From positions 54,971 to 118,970 of the forward strand of contig CBFGOI010000001.1 in NCBI GenBank assembly GCA_965650335.1: a stretch of DNA of 64,000 bases, given 5' to 3'. A program made the translations under genes and the position numbers. How positions within the stretch are numbered: the stretch's first letter is position 1; each line of letters opens with the position of its first letter. The notes beneath the pieces were generated by a model. It did not search any database. It was not told where the DNA came from and worked only from the letters and a program-made list of their open reading frames with translations. Source of the DNA: Paradesertivirga sp965650335 (GTDB lineage Bacteria > Bacteroidota > Bacteroidia > Sphingobacteriales > Sphingobacteriaceae). Of the stretch, positions 10,151-18,964 are shown in pieces.

Positions 10151-10419
10151 TTGCAGAGTCAACAAAGCTTTCGCCCATGGCATCTTTACCTTTGATATCA
10201 ACCTCAATACTCCCAAAGAAAATTCATAATCTTTCAAGATCATGCAGCCATCTCCAGGCATAGAATTAAGAAAAATTTCTTTCCGTTTTTCCCTATCGCT
10301 TTTGCAGTACGGTTAATCACTTCCCAACTAGCCTTGTCAGTAATATCAGGCGACTTAGTTTGGGCAGTGAGCGATAGGCTGAAACATAGCGTAATAAACG
10401 CTAAATGTAAATTTCTCAT
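10150..10419 (-). pseudogene. Remnant: N-terminus of a secreted DUF1080/GH16-like protein, frameshifted
   Basis: An ATG at 10417-10419, 20 bases after the stop of the upstream gene, opens a typical signal peptide (MRNLHLAFITLCFSLSLTAQ). This is followed by a segment that continues in three successive frames: ...KAIGKNGKK, then LNSMPGDGCMILKDYEFSLG, then IEVDIKGKDAMGESFV. Joined, these match the start of the concanavalin-like DUF1080/'family 16' secreted proteins as I remember them (a MPGDG..WLKDYEFS.GTIEVDIKGKD..QSFVG pattern). At least two frameshifts are needed, and the coding match stops where the permease fragment starts. It is a dead gene fused by deletion to a dead permease. Confidence 0.65.
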
Positions 10420-10438
10420 AATTCCAGATCGGTCTTGT

Positions 10439-11482
10439 TTAATTAATAAAATCCAACTTTATTCTCCCGCTCCCAGTCTTCATAGTTACCGGCACCCCAC
10501 CCCCATTCAGCGTACCGCTTATTTCGTGATCTTCTTTCTTTCCGCTGAAATTATTTAATGTACTAACATTGATTTTTTGTGCAAACAACTTCAAATCGAG
10601 TCCTTGTTTATCAGGCATCTCCAGGTCTATATTTCCACTGGAATTAGTTAACCTGACATACTTACCCAACTTCACTAGCTCTACATGGATGCTGCCTCCG
10701 CTGGTTGATGCTTCGAGGCTGCAAGCCATATCCTCCAAGCCAATGCTGCCACCAGAAGTATGGGTAATTAATTCTCCTTTGATATTATCGCCGTGGATAG
10801 AGCCTCCGCTAGTTTTCGCTTCAATTGTTCCAGCAAGGTCGATAAGACTTAATGAGCCGCCAGAGGTCGCAAGCTTAATTCTACCACTGCAATCTTCTGC
10901 TTTAATACTACCGCCGCTTGTTCGTAAATCGATGTTATCACTGCAATCGGACACATCGATGCTTCCCCCTGAAGTTCTGCCGTTAATTTTTCCGCTTAGG
11001 TCTTCAAGACGAAGACTGCCCCCACTGGTAGCAAAATTTTGATTTCCTTTCAGGTCAGATAAGTTGATACTACCCCCGCTTGTAGCGAGGTCTGTGGAAA
11101 CATTCTGCTGAACGAATATTTTATATGAAATACTTAATTGCCGCTTCCAGTTCATGTTTCTATCCTTTGGCTTTGCAATTACACTAAGCTTGTTATTGGA
11201 GATTGATACGGATAAGTCATAATCCTCATCCATGCGTTTCTTAATTTCCTCTTTCGAAACAGCGACATAGTTGCCATTGTGTGTTACATAAACTTCCAGA
11301 CGGGTCTCACCTGTACTAACACCAGTAACCTGAATACTGCCACCCGAAGTTCGTGCGTAGACATTCTGAATATTTTCCTTAGTTAACGACCGCGTTAAGT
11401 AGGCTTCCTTATTTCCATTAAATTGTGCTTTTACAGCAGAACTAAGGAAAAGGATGATTAAAAAGGCAAGGTTCTTTTTCAT
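10439..11482 (-). CDS. Secreted DUF4097-like beta-helix repeat protein
   Basis: 347 residues with a signal peptide (MKKNLAFLIILFLSSAVKA, cut near residue 20). The first third has no clear repeats. From about residue 125 the protein is built of ~20-residue repeats centred on TSGGS(I/L): nine clear copies, counting one at about residue 48, then degenerate copies (NSSGNIDL, GSGRIKLDF). This is the pattern of DUF4097/'adhesin-like' proteins, which are predicted right-handed beta-helices with unknown function. It lies between permease genes on the same strand, 22 bases after paralogue 5's stop, so it is probably cotranscribed. It could be a surface or periplasmic partner or cargo of the transporter, but that is inference. 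Confidence 0.88.
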   Translation of the reverse strand: MKKNLAFLIILFLSSAVKAQFNGNKEAYLTRSLTKENIQNVYARTSGGSIQVTGVSTGETRLEVYVTHNGNYVAVSKEEIKKRMDEDYDLSVSISNNKLSVIAKPKDRNMNWKRQLSISYKIFVQQNVSTDLATSGGSINLSDLKGNQNFATSGGSLRLEDLSGKINGRTSGGSIDVSDCSDNIDLRTSGGSIKAEDCSGRIKLATSGGSLSLIDLAGTIEAKTSGGSIHGDNIKGELITHTSGGSIGLEDMACSLEASTSGGSIHVELVKLGKYVRLTNSSGNIDLEMPDKQGLDLKLFAQKINVSTLNNFSGKKEDHEISGTLNGGGVPVTMKTGSGRIKLDFIN

Positions 11483-11504
11483 GATAATATGTTTAGATTG
11501 TTAT

Positions 11505-13865
11505 TTATTCTATTTTTAAACTCTTTATTGGATTTGCTTTTGCCACTTTAAGTGCTTGCATTCCTACAGTAGCCCATGCAATAATTAATGCACTTAGTCC
11601 GGCGCCAACAAAACTCCACCATTCTAAATCAATCCGGTAAGCAAATCCATTCAGCCAGTGCTTAGCAATGAAATAGCTTAGCGGCAAAGCAATTAAAATA
11701 GCTAGCAATACCATTTTAGTAAAGTCATTCGATAAAAGGCGCATAATGCCGAACTCACTTAAGCCAAGAACTTTTCGTATACCTATTTCTTTGAGTCTTC
11801 TTTCAGCAGTAAAAGCTACAAGCCCAAATAAACCCAGGCAGGAAATAATTATCGCTAGTGCTGCGAAATAACGGGATAATACAGAAACCCGTTGCTCGGC
11901 CACATATTGAGACTGATACTCTTCATCTAGAAACTTAAAATCAAATGGATGACCCGGATTAAACTTCTGATGTAATTTCTGAAGCTGAGTGATAGTCTCC
12001 TTCTCTTTGCCGGCTGTAATTTTGACCATAATAATATCCGTTTCAGCGGGCTGAAGAGTTATAAATAAAGGTTTTACCTTTTCGTGGAGCGACTGAAAGT
12101 GAAAGTCTTTAGCCACAGCCAGGATCTCCATTTTTTTATCTCCTTGCTGCACTATTTTCCCAACAGGGTTTTTAAGACCCATGACTTCAATAGCAGCTTC
12201 ATTGAAAATAATCCCTGAATCATCCTTACTAAAATTTTTAGAAAATGTCCGCCCCTCCTTCATCTTCATATCAAGCATCTCAATCATTCCATAATTAACT
12301 TTTAGCATTTCAAAAGCTATCGACTGCTCAGGAGTCCTTCCTTCCCAAAAAATATCACCTGTCGAACATACATCGCAGTCAGGGAGAACTCCCCAAATAC
12401 TGGATGCATTCTTAACCCCAGGTATTTTTTTTACTTCAGAAAGGAAGGCTTCCTGGTTTTTTCGAACATTATCTTCAGTTTCAAAATATAGGATGTTATC
12501 CCTATTGTAGCCTAAGTTCTTTGTTTGAACGTATTCCAGTTGTTTATAGACAACAAATACGGCCACTATTAATATTATTGAAATTGTGAACTGAATGATT
12601 ACTAATCCTTTCCTTACTAAAATATCCGCTAATGAATTGGTTAAGCTCCCCTTTAATACAGATACAGGTTTGAAACGAGACAGGTAAAATGCCGGGTAGC
12701 TTCCTGATAAAATTCCTGTAAATAAAGTGATGGTAATAAGAGTTAAAATTAAGTGAGTGTCGAAATGAAGGGAAAGTTGCTTTCCCGTAACTTGGTTGGT
12801 GTAAGGGAGAATAAGGAAAACCAGTACAAGGGCAATTGCAAGCGATAAAAAAGCCATCATCATCGATTCGACCAAAAACTGGCTGATAAGGGTAACTTTT
12901 CTTGCGCCTACAACTTTTTTAATTCCTACCTCCTTCATTCTCCTCGATGCCCTTGCGGTGGATAAGTTCATAAAATTAATACAAGCAATAACCAGGATAA
13001 ATAGCCCAACAATAGAAAATAATTTCACATACTCAATCCTGCCACCTGCCTGTGCTCCATTTTCATATTTCCCATAAAGATATCCCTCAGAATAAGGGCG
13101 AATAAATACAGACCGGTTAGTTGCACCCGTTTTACTTTTTAGCAGACCCGAAATTTTCTGGTTAAATTCTTCCGCATTTGTACCTTTCTTTAAAGTCAAA
13201 TAAGCCTTTGTTCCATCGTTACCCCAATCTTTAACCCATGGAGCTATCTCTTTAAATTTTTCAAACGAGAAAACAAAATCGAATTTCTCGGAAGAATTAT
13301 GGGGTACACCTTTAAAAACACCTGAAACTGTTACTTTTATTTTACGGTCCCATTCCCATTCAAGGGTCTTTCCTATGATATGCTGAGTAGTGTTAAATAG
13401 TCTTAGAGCCAGTTCTTCAGATATCGCAACAGAGTTCTTATCCTTTAGCACCTCATTCTTATCTCCCTGAAGAAGGTCAAAAGAGAAAATGTTGAAGAAC
13501 TCATTACTTACAAATTGTCCAGGTGCTTTTACTTTAATTCCCTTATCAGTTGTTAGAGTGAAGGGAATACTTGTAACAGCTGTTGCATATTCAACTTCAG
13601 GCATTTGTTCCACTAAAGTTTCTGCCACAAGTCCTGATGTCATATCTTCTATTGCAATGCCATCAGCAAATTCTTGCCGTTCCATAACCTGGAAAAGACG
13701 GTTGTCTTTTGTATGAAACTTATCGAATGAAAGTTCATCGTTCACCCAGAGGTAAATGATTAAGGCACAAGCCAAGCCTGTTGATAAGCCAATGAGGTTT
13801 ATGTAGAAGGTACTTTTAAACCGTTTTAAGCTCCGGTATATTATAATGAGGTTATGCTTGTACAT
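11505..13865 (-). CDS. MacB/FtsX-type ABC transporter permease, paralogue 5
   Basis: 786 residues with the full duplicated MacB_PCD/FtsX architecture. The N-terminus (MYKHNLIIIYRSLKRFK) differs from the MLKNYFKIAWRN form of the others. The loops read KEVGIKKVVGARKVTL and KEIGIRKVLGLSEFGI, and the tail is NPIKSLKIE. It shares with paralogue 3 a CxxC-type stretch in the second periplasmic domain (DCDVCSTGD). Ten bases separate it from paralogue 6 upstream and 22 from the beta-helix gene downstream. Confidence 0.93.
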   Translation of the reverse strand: MYKHNLIIIYRSLKRFKSTFYINLIGLSTGLACALIIYLWVNDELSFDKFHTKDNRLFQVMERQEFADGIAIEDMTSGLVAETLVEQMPEVEYATAVTSIPFTLTTDKGIKVKAPGQFVSNEFFNIFSFDLLQGDKNEVLKDKNSVAISEELALRLFNTTQHIIGKTLEWEWDRKIKVTVSGVFKGVPHNSSEKFDFVFSFEKFKEIAPWVKDWGNDGTKAYLTLKKGTNAEEFNQKISGLLKSKTGATNRSVFIRPYSEGYLYGKYENGAQAGGRIEYVKLFSIVGLFILVIACINFMNLSTARASRRMKEVGIKKVVGARKVTLISQFLVESMMMAFLSLAIALVLVFLILPYTNQVTGKQLSLHFDTHLILTLITITLFTGILSGSYPAFYLSRFKPVSVLKGSLTNSLADILVRKGLVIIQFTISIILIVAVFVVYKQLEYVQTKNLGYNRDNILYFETEDNVRKNQEAFLSEVKKIPGVKNASSIWGVLPDCDVCSTGDIFWEGRTPEQSIAFEMLKVNYGMIEMLDMKMKEGRTFSKNFSKDDSGIIFNEAAIEVMGLKNPVGKIVQQGDKKMEILAVAKDFHFQSLHEKVKPLFITLQPAETDIIMVKITAGKEKETITQLQKLHQKFNPGHPFDFKFLDEEYQSQYVAEQRVSVLSRYFAALAIIISCLGLFGLVAFTAERRLKEIGIRKVLGLSEFGIMRLLSNDFTKMVLLAILIALPLSYFIAKHWLNGFAYRIDLEWWSFVGAGLSALIIAWATVGMQALKVAKANPIKSLKIE

Positions 13866-13875
13866 ATGATGGTTA

Positions 13876-16254
13876 TTATTCAGTTCTTAAGCTTTTCACA
13901 GGATTAGTCAATGCCGCTTTAATGGCTTGGAAGCTAACAGTTAAAACAGCAATTGAAATCGCAAGCAAACCGGAGACAACAAATATTCCCCAATGCATTT
14001 CTATTCTGTAATCATAATTCGACAGCCATTCATTCATAGAATACCATGCAATTGGGCTCGCAACCATAATTGCTATGATTACCAATTTGATGAAATCTCT
14101 TGAAAGAAGCTTTGTAACACTTACTACTGAGGCGCCCAAAACTTTTCGTATGCCAATTTCCTTTATCCTGTTCTCAGCCATATAGGTCGCAAGACCAAAT
14201 AAACCAAGACATGAAATAAAAACAGTAAGCCCTGCAAACAATGCGGCTAACGATCCCTGTAATTTTTCATCGTCGAATTTCTCTGCATACGCCTCATCTA
14301 CGAACTTATATTCAAATGGGTAGTCTGGATTGTATTTTTTGAAAATAGCTTCGGCTTTTTCCAGGTTTTGAGCGGTAGAATTATTTCCGTTTAGTTTCAT
14401 TTGCATCACTTGCAAGCTCATGAAATTTTCTTTTGCACCACATATCAATAAAGGTCTTATTGGTTCGTACGGGCTGATAAGGATAAAATCTTTAACCACA
14501 CCCACAATATGCCACTCAATGCCAAGGTCGCTCACTTTCTTACCGATCGGATCTTTGAACTTCATTAATTTTAGGGACGCTTCATTTATAATCAGCCCGG
14601 TAGAATCAGTCGGGAACTTTTTCAAATCAAAATCGCGGCCTTGTATAAATTGTAAGCCGGCAGTAACCCCAAGTCCTTCATCAGCCATGTAGCGATCGAA
14701 AGATGTTCTATCCTCAGGGTCCTTTCCTTCCCAGTTCTGTCCCCATCCATCGCTCCATATATCGGTAAGCGGAGAATTTGTTTTAGTAATTGACTTGACA
14801 ATACCTGATGAAAGCAATTCATTTTTTATGAGTTGGTAGTTCACAGGTATATCACCGGTAATAAAATGGCAAATGAGATTATCTTTATTATACCCAGTCT
14901 CTCGGTTCCGGCCATAGTCTATCTGTTGTTTAACAATGATGGTGCAGATAATCAGAATGATAGCAAACGTGAACTGCAAAACAACCAGTACTTTTCTTGG
15001 CGTTACCAATGCATGAGCTTTTTTAAATGTGCCTTTTAATACTGCAACGGGCTGGAAAGATGAGAGAAAGAATGCCGGATAACTGCCTGCTAACAAACCG
15101 GTGAACAGGATGAACCCGATGATTGCAAGCCAAATATCGGTACTGCCAAAGTTTATGAATAGTTTTTTATCCGTAAGCTGGTTAAAGCCAGGCAGACTTA
15201 TCAGAACAATGATGATCGCTACAAGGCCAGCCAAGAAGGCAATAAAAACCGATTCTCCTATAAACTGGCTGATAAGAGACCCTTTCTGAGCACCTGCTAC
15301 TTTTCGTATTCCTACTTCCTTCGCCCGCTTTTCACTTCGTGCGGTACTCAGGTTCATAAAATTAATGCACGCAATCAATAATATAAACCCGGCTATAATG
15401 CCAAATAGTTTTACAAATGTGCTGCGGCCGCCGTTGTCTTCCACGCCGTTGGTAAAGCTTGAATACAAACGCCAGCGATTGAGGGGGTAAAGGAACAGCT
15501 CCCAGTTCATTTTTATAGCCTCTTTACTGTACTTTTGCCGCAAGGTTTTTATTTTCGAAGCTGCGGAAGCAAAATTTGCATTGGCTTTTAACAGTATGTA
15601 GGTTGGTGTGCTATTGTCGCTCCAGCCCAGATCTGTTCCTTCCCGGTATTTCAAACTCGACCAGGGCAATAAATAATCAAATTTGAATATCGTATTGGTC
15701 GGCAAATCTTTTAGGATACCAGTAACCGTGAAATTCTCTTTATCGCCTAGTCTGATGATTTTCCCCATCGCAGCTTCATTGCCGAATAAAATTTTGGCCG
15801 TTTTTTCGGTAATCACTACCGAATAGGTGTCATTCAACGCTGTGGAGGCGTTGCCTTTCAGCATTGGAAAACTGAACATTTGGAGGAAGCCTGTATCAAC
15901 CGTACTTCCGGATCTGATGATTTTTTTATCGCCAACCGAAAGTAGAGAATTACCACCTCGCGTTACCCTTACTGCTCGTTCCACTTCAGGCAGATCTTTC
16001 TCGATTGCTCTAGCAGTTGGGGCCGATACAGAATTTGAACATGAAATCTCACCCTCGTTTGACTTCCGATTCCACACCTCGTATATCCGGTATTTGTTTT
16101 CATGGAACTCGTCGTAGCTCAATTCGTCTTCTATCCACAGCAAAATGAGCATAGCAGCAGCCATCCCAATTGCAAGACCGATAATATTGATTGCCGAATA
16201 CCCTTTATTACGCAATATGTTTCTAAAGGCGATTTTGAAGTAGTTTTTTACCAT
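13876..16254 (-). CDS. MacB/FtsX-type ABC transporter permease, paralogue 6
   Basis: 792 residues starting MVKNYFKIAFRNILRNK. This is the permease closest to the ATPase gene, 87 bases downstream of it. Both FtsX blocks are intact, with KEVGIRKVAGAQKGSL and KEIGIRKVLGASVVSV, and the tail is NPVKSLRTE. The gap to the ATPase holds a small hairpin (16294-16316) that could act as an mRNA stabiliser or partial terminator. Being proximal, it is the most likely primary partner of the ATPase; the other permeases presumably compete for the same subunit. Confidence 0.93.
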   Translation of the reverse strand: MVKNYFKIAFRNILRNKGYSAINIIGLAIGMAAAMLILLWIEDELSYDEFHENKYRIYEVWNRKSNEGEISCSNSVSAPTARAIEKDLPEVERAVRVTRGGNSLLSVGDKKIIRSGSTVDTGFLQMFSFPMLKGNASTALNDTYSVVITEKTAKILFGNEAAMGKIIRLGDKENFTVTGILKDLPTNTIFKFDYLLPWSSLKYREGTDLGWSDNSTPTYILLKANANFASAASKIKTLRQKYSKEAIKMNWELFLYPLNRWRLYSSFTNGVEDNGGRSTFVKLFGIIAGFILLIACINFMNLSTARSEKRAKEVGIRKVAGAQKGSLISQFIGESVFIAFLAGLVAIIIVLISLPGFNQLTDKKLFINFGSTDIWLAIIGFILFTGLLAGSYPAFFLSSFQPVAVLKGTFKKAHALVTPRKVLVVLQFTFAIILIICTIIVKQQIDYGRNRETGYNKDNLICHFITGDIPVNYQLIKNELLSSGIVKSITKTNSPLTDIWSDGWGQNWEGKDPEDRTSFDRYMADEGLGVTAGLQFIQGRDFDLKKFPTDSTGLIINEASLKLMKFKDPIGKKVSDLGIEWHIVGVVKDFILISPYEPIRPLLICGAKENFMSLQVMQMKLNGNNSTAQNLEKAEAIFKKYNPDYPFEYKFVDEAYAEKFDDEKLQGSLAALFAGLTVFISCLGLFGLATYMAENRIKEIGIRKVLGASVVSVTKLLSRDFIKLVIIAIMVASPIAWYSMNEWLSNYDYRIEMHWGIFVVSGLLAISIAVLTVSFQAIKAALTNPVKSLRTE

Positions 16255-16293
16255 AGCGGATCTTTGTTAGATAAATGTATTTTGAGAAGAGCC

Positions 16294-16316
16294 GGCAGGT
16301 ATAGGTTTGACCTGCC
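16294..16316. repeat. Hairpin GGCAGGT/ACCTGCC between ATPase and permease genes
   Basis: The 7-base arms GGCAGGT and ACCTGCC are separated by nine bases. There is no T-run after it on the transcribed strand, so it is not a classic terminator. Palindromes built on the AACCTGGCAGGT word are common intergenic elements in this group, as far as I recall, so this may be a REP-like repeat. Confidence 0.5.
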
Positions 16317-16341
16317 AGGTTCTCACCAAACTAAAAACCAA

Positions 16342-17019
16342 CTAAACCATTAAATTTTCCATCACCACCTGCCCGTCCAGCAAGCGTATTATTCTGTGAC
16401 TATACCTTGCATCATGCTCCGAGTGCGTTACCATAATTATCGTTGTGCCCTGCTCGTTTAAATCAGTTAATAACTGCATTACCTCGTTGCCATTTTTTGA
16501 GTCCAGGTTACCCGTAGGCTCATCTGCAAGAATTAGCTTGGGGTTATTTACAACTGCACGGGCAACTGCAACCCGTTGCTGTTGACCGCCTGAGAGTTGT
16601 TGTGGAAAATGATTTCGCCTGTGCATGATCTGCATCTTTTCGAGCACTGCTTCCACTTTCTGCTTGCGTTCCGAGGTTTTTACATTAAGATAAATCAGAG
16701 GTAGTTCGACGTTTTCAAATACCGTTAATTCATCTATCAGGTTGAAGCTCTGGAAAACAAACCCTATGTTTCGTTTGCGAAGCTCCGCTCGTTTGCGTTC
16801 ATTATATTTGGCTATCTCGGTTTCATTAAAGAGAAAGCTTCCGCCATCAGGATCGTCCAACAACCCCAGGATATTTAAAAGTGTAGATTTGCCACATCCT
16901 GAAGGCCCCATAATGGCGACGAATTCCCCTTCTTTAACTTCTAAAGAGAGCTTGTTAAGAGCAACGGTTTCAATATCTTCCGTGCGGTATACTTTTTCGA
17001 GGTCGGTTATTTTTATCAT
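16342..17019 (-). CDS. ABC transporter ATP-binding protein, LolD/MacB type
   Basis: 225 residues carrying all ATPase motifs: Walker A GPSGCGKST (about residue 38), Q-loop FVFQSFNL, signature LSGGQQQRVAVARA, Walker B LILADEPTGNLD, and the switch His in MVTHSEHDA. Length and motifs are those of the LolD/MacB/FtsE class that powers FtsX-type permeases by mechanotransmission. It is the only ABC ATPase gene in the window, so it presumably serves all six permeases. It is first in the leftward permease operon. Its own upstream side is separated from the adaptor gene by an inserted four-helix-bundle pseudogene. Confidence 0.96.
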   Translation of the reverse strand: MIKITDLEKVYRTEDIETVALNKLSLEVKEGEFVAIMGPSGCGKSTLLNILGLLDDPDGGSFLFNETEIAKYNERKRAELRKRNIGFVFQSFNLIDELTVFENVELPLIYLNVKTSERKQKVEAVLEKMQIMHRRNHFPQQLSGGQQQRVAVARAVVNNPKLILADEPTGNLDSKNGNEVMQLLTDLNEQGTTIIMVTHSEHDARYSHRIIRLLDGQVVMENLMV

Positions 17020-17036
17020 ACTTTTTATTTGCTAGC

Positions 17037-17062
17037 AGCTATTAGCTTTCAGCGGTCAGCTT
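17037..17062. repeat. Left arm of imperfect inverted repeat around S23-type pseudogene
   Basis: The segment begins AGCTATTAGCTTTCAGC and matches the reverse complement of 17523-17545, which begins AGCTATCAGCTTTGAGC, with few changes. Such AGCT/TCAGC word repeats are typical intergenic repeats in Sphingobacteria. Here the two arms face each other on either side of the four-helix-bundle pseudogene. Confidence 0.55.
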
Positions 17063-17146
17063 GGGCCACCGCTTATTGTATATTGGGTTATTGGATTTTC
17101 TATCTTTTTATAGTTTAACTTAATTTTACCACAGCTTAACATCACT

Positions 17147-17498
17147 ATGAGAGACTTTAAACAACTTATCTTTTGGAAATGCAGTCATTCGCTTACTCTG
17201 AAAATTTATCATTTAACCTAATTCCTTTTTCCCAAAAGACGAAATGTATGGTTTAACCTCACAAATTCGAAGATCGAGTTCCTCGATCCCGACGAATATT
17301 GCCGAAGGTTGTGGACGCAATAGTAATCCCGAATTAAAGAGGTTTCTAGTTATTTCATCCGGATCTTCTTCTGAACTTGAGTATCAACTCTTACTCGCCA
17401 AAGACCTTGGCTATATAACTGACCTTATTTATAAAGAACTCAATACCGAACTCATTGAAATTCGTAAAATGATCTACTCTTATATTCGAACGTTGTGA
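17147..17498 (+). pseudogene. Four-helix-bundle (S23/IVP-type, TIGR02436-like) gene, frameshifted
   Basis: From ATG 17147 the frame reads MRDFKQLIFWKCSHSLTLKIYHLT and then hits TAA. Shifting by one base continues with FPKDEMYGLTSQIRR..IPTNIAEGCGR and the rest of the family to the stop at 17498. The motif PxNIAEGCGR is the family hallmark; the intact homologue at 42472 has FPKDEQFGLTTQLRR..IPSNIAEGCGR. The family occurs as intervening sequences in 23S rRNA genes and as stand-alone genes, and includes the Avd proteins of diversity-generating retroelements; the function of stand-alone copies is unknown. It sits in opposite orientation between the adaptor and ATPase genes, flanked by inverted word repeats. 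One base is inserted or missing near 17219-17230, so a sequencing error is possible. Confidence 0.8.
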
Positions 17499-17522
17499 GG
17501 GCGGTCAGCTGCAAACTTTCAG

Positions 17523-17545
17523 AAGTCAGCTCAAAGCTGATAGCT
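17523..17545. repeat. Right arm of imperfect inverted repeat around S23-type pseudogene
   Basis: Partner of 17037-17062 in inverted orientation (ends ...GCTGATAGCT). The following bases also contain a tandem CATTGCTCATTGCTC duplication, so the whole 17499-17592 interval is repeat-derived. Confidence 0.55.
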
Positions 17546-17592
17546 GACGACTCATTGCTCATTGCTCAAAGCGGACAGCTAAGTTCTGATAT

Positions 17593-18843
17593 CTATTGCA
17601 ACACCAATTCCTGCATATCTCCATAATTCTCATAGCTTGAAGTTACCACTTTATCACCCGGCTTCAAACCTTGCAATACTTCATAGTAATCAGGATTTTG
17701 CCTACCTAATTGAATATCAACTTTATACGCTACCGTCCCTGCTTCATTCAGTTTATAGATCCAGTTGCCTCCGGTTTGCTGGTAAAAGCCCCCTTTCAAT
17801 AAAAGTAAGGCTTGTGTCTCATCGCTCAAAGCGAGGCGCACCTGTAAACTTTGTCCCCGGCGAATACCAGCCGGAACTTTGTCTGTAAACTCCAGATCCA
17901 CCTGGAAACGACCGTTAGTTACCTGAGTGTAGATTTTCTTCACACGAAGCTTGTAAGATTTATTGCCCAAATCAAACTCACCTGTTAAACCTGTGAATAT
18001 TCTGGATATATAATGCTCATCAATATCTGCACGTACTTTAAATCCGCTTACCACATCTATTTGTCCCAAACGTGAACCTGTGCTTTTTAACTGCCCAATT
18101 TCCGCATCCATTGAAGTGAGCTGTCCGTCAACCGGCGCCCGAACAACTAAGTCACCTACCTTTCGCTGCATTAACATTAGTGCATTTTGCATTCTCGCAT
18201 ATGAAGCATGCATCTGGCTGATCTGCTGCTTTCCTGAAAGCGAATCTTTTTTCAAAGTTTCCCTGGTGAGATTTCTTCTTTTTACCTGATATTTATAGTT
18301 GTTTTCGGAAGATTTGAATTCCTGGGAACCGATAGCTTGATGCTCATATAAATGTTTGTTGAGTTTATAGATACGCTCCGACTCTGCCAACCCGTTTTCA
18401 ACTTCCGCCATTTGGTTTAACTGGCGTATCGTGTTTTGATCTGAATTATTCCTTGTATTTTGCATCTGAGTCAATACGTCGAAAACCGCCGTTTCCTGAT
18501 TCGCTAATCTCAATTCCAAATCGGGGTTAGCTAACTGTAAAATAGGCTGACCCTTCTTTAAAAAGGCTCCGTCTTCTGCAAAAAGCTTTTCTACACGCCC
18601 CCCTTCCGATGCATCAAGGTAAATAGTACTGCGTGGCATTACTATACCGTTCACCGGGATAAATTCCTGAAAAGAATTTTTCGTAACTGTCGCTATTGTG
18701 ATCTTTTCAACATCTACATTCAAGCGCGATTTTCCTGTGGCAAGGAAATAACTGCTTCCGAAAAGTGTAATGATGCCAAGGATTCCTGCTATAGTAAGGA
18801 TACGTTTGCTACTCCATTTTTTCTTTTTTACAATTCTATCCAT
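17593..18843 (-). CDS. HlyD/MacA-type efflux periplasmic adaptor
   Basis: 416 residues: a cytoplasmic basic start (MDRIVKKKKWSSKR), a membrane anchor (about 14-32), then the split lipoyl/barrel-sandwich halves (GGRVEKLFAEDGAFLKKGQPI at about 93-113 and VVRAPVDGQLTSMDAEIG at about 230) around a long alpha-hairpin (about 125-225), and a beta-barrel C-terminal part. This is a membrane-fusion protein that would bridge the permease to an outer-membrane channel. Together with the ATPase and permeases it makes a MacAB-like set; no TolC gene is adjacent (one lies far away at 61979). It is divergent from the NtrC-type regulator gene. Confidence 0.92.
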   Translation of the reverse strand: MDRIVKKKKWSSKRILTIAGILGIITLFGSSYFLATGKSRLNVDVEKITIATVTKNSFQEFIPVNGIVMPRSTIYLDASEGGRVEKLFAEDGAFLKKGQPILQLANPDLELRLANQETAVFDVLTQMQNTRNNSDQNTIRQLNQMAEVENGLAESERIYKLNKHLYEHQAIGSQEFKSSENNYKYQVKRRNLTRETLKKDSLSGKQQISQMHASYARMQNALMLMQRKVGDLVVRAPVDGQLTSMDAEIGQLKSTGSRLGQIDVVSGFKVRADIDEHYISRIFTGLTGEFDLGNKSYKLRVKKIYTQVTNGRFQVDLEFTDKVPAGIRRGQSLQVRLALSDETQALLLLKGGFYQQTGGNWIYKLNEAGTVAYKVDIQLGRQNPDYYEVLQGLKPGDKVVTSSYENYGDMQELVLQ

Positions 18844-18946
18844 GACAATTAATTAACGCTGTATCAGAGTCTATGAATAATGTGCCACAATATTAAATAA
18901 CTGAAAAATAAAGACTTACCACCATTTCTAAGCATCTGCTCGTTCG

Positions 18947-18964
18947 CAACTGTTACAGCAGTTG
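18947..18964. promoter_or_regulatory. Palindrome in divergent adaptor/regulator promoter region; candidate activator site
   Basis: Perfect 6-base arms CAACTG and CAGTTG around TTACAG, within a longer imperfect dyad (TTCG on both outer sides). It lies about 100 bases upstream of the adaptor start and 110 upstream of the regulator start. That is the usual distance and form of an upstream activator sequence for an NtrC-family regulator. A half-match to the sigma-54 -24 box (TGGCAC, minus strand, 18882-18887) lies nearer the adaptor gene, but its -12 box is poor. Confidence 0.45.

Noticed and set aside
10569..11042. Regularly spaced ~60-base repeats resembling a CRISPR array, and a plus-strand open frame across them
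   Set aside because: The repeats are the coding units of the TSGGSI protein on the minus strand; spacers are not unique and the plus frame is its shadow.
18882..18900. Sigma-54 promoter for the adaptor gene
   Set aside because: TGGCAC fits the -24 box but no GC dinucleotide lies at the required -12 position, so it was not listed as a promoter.
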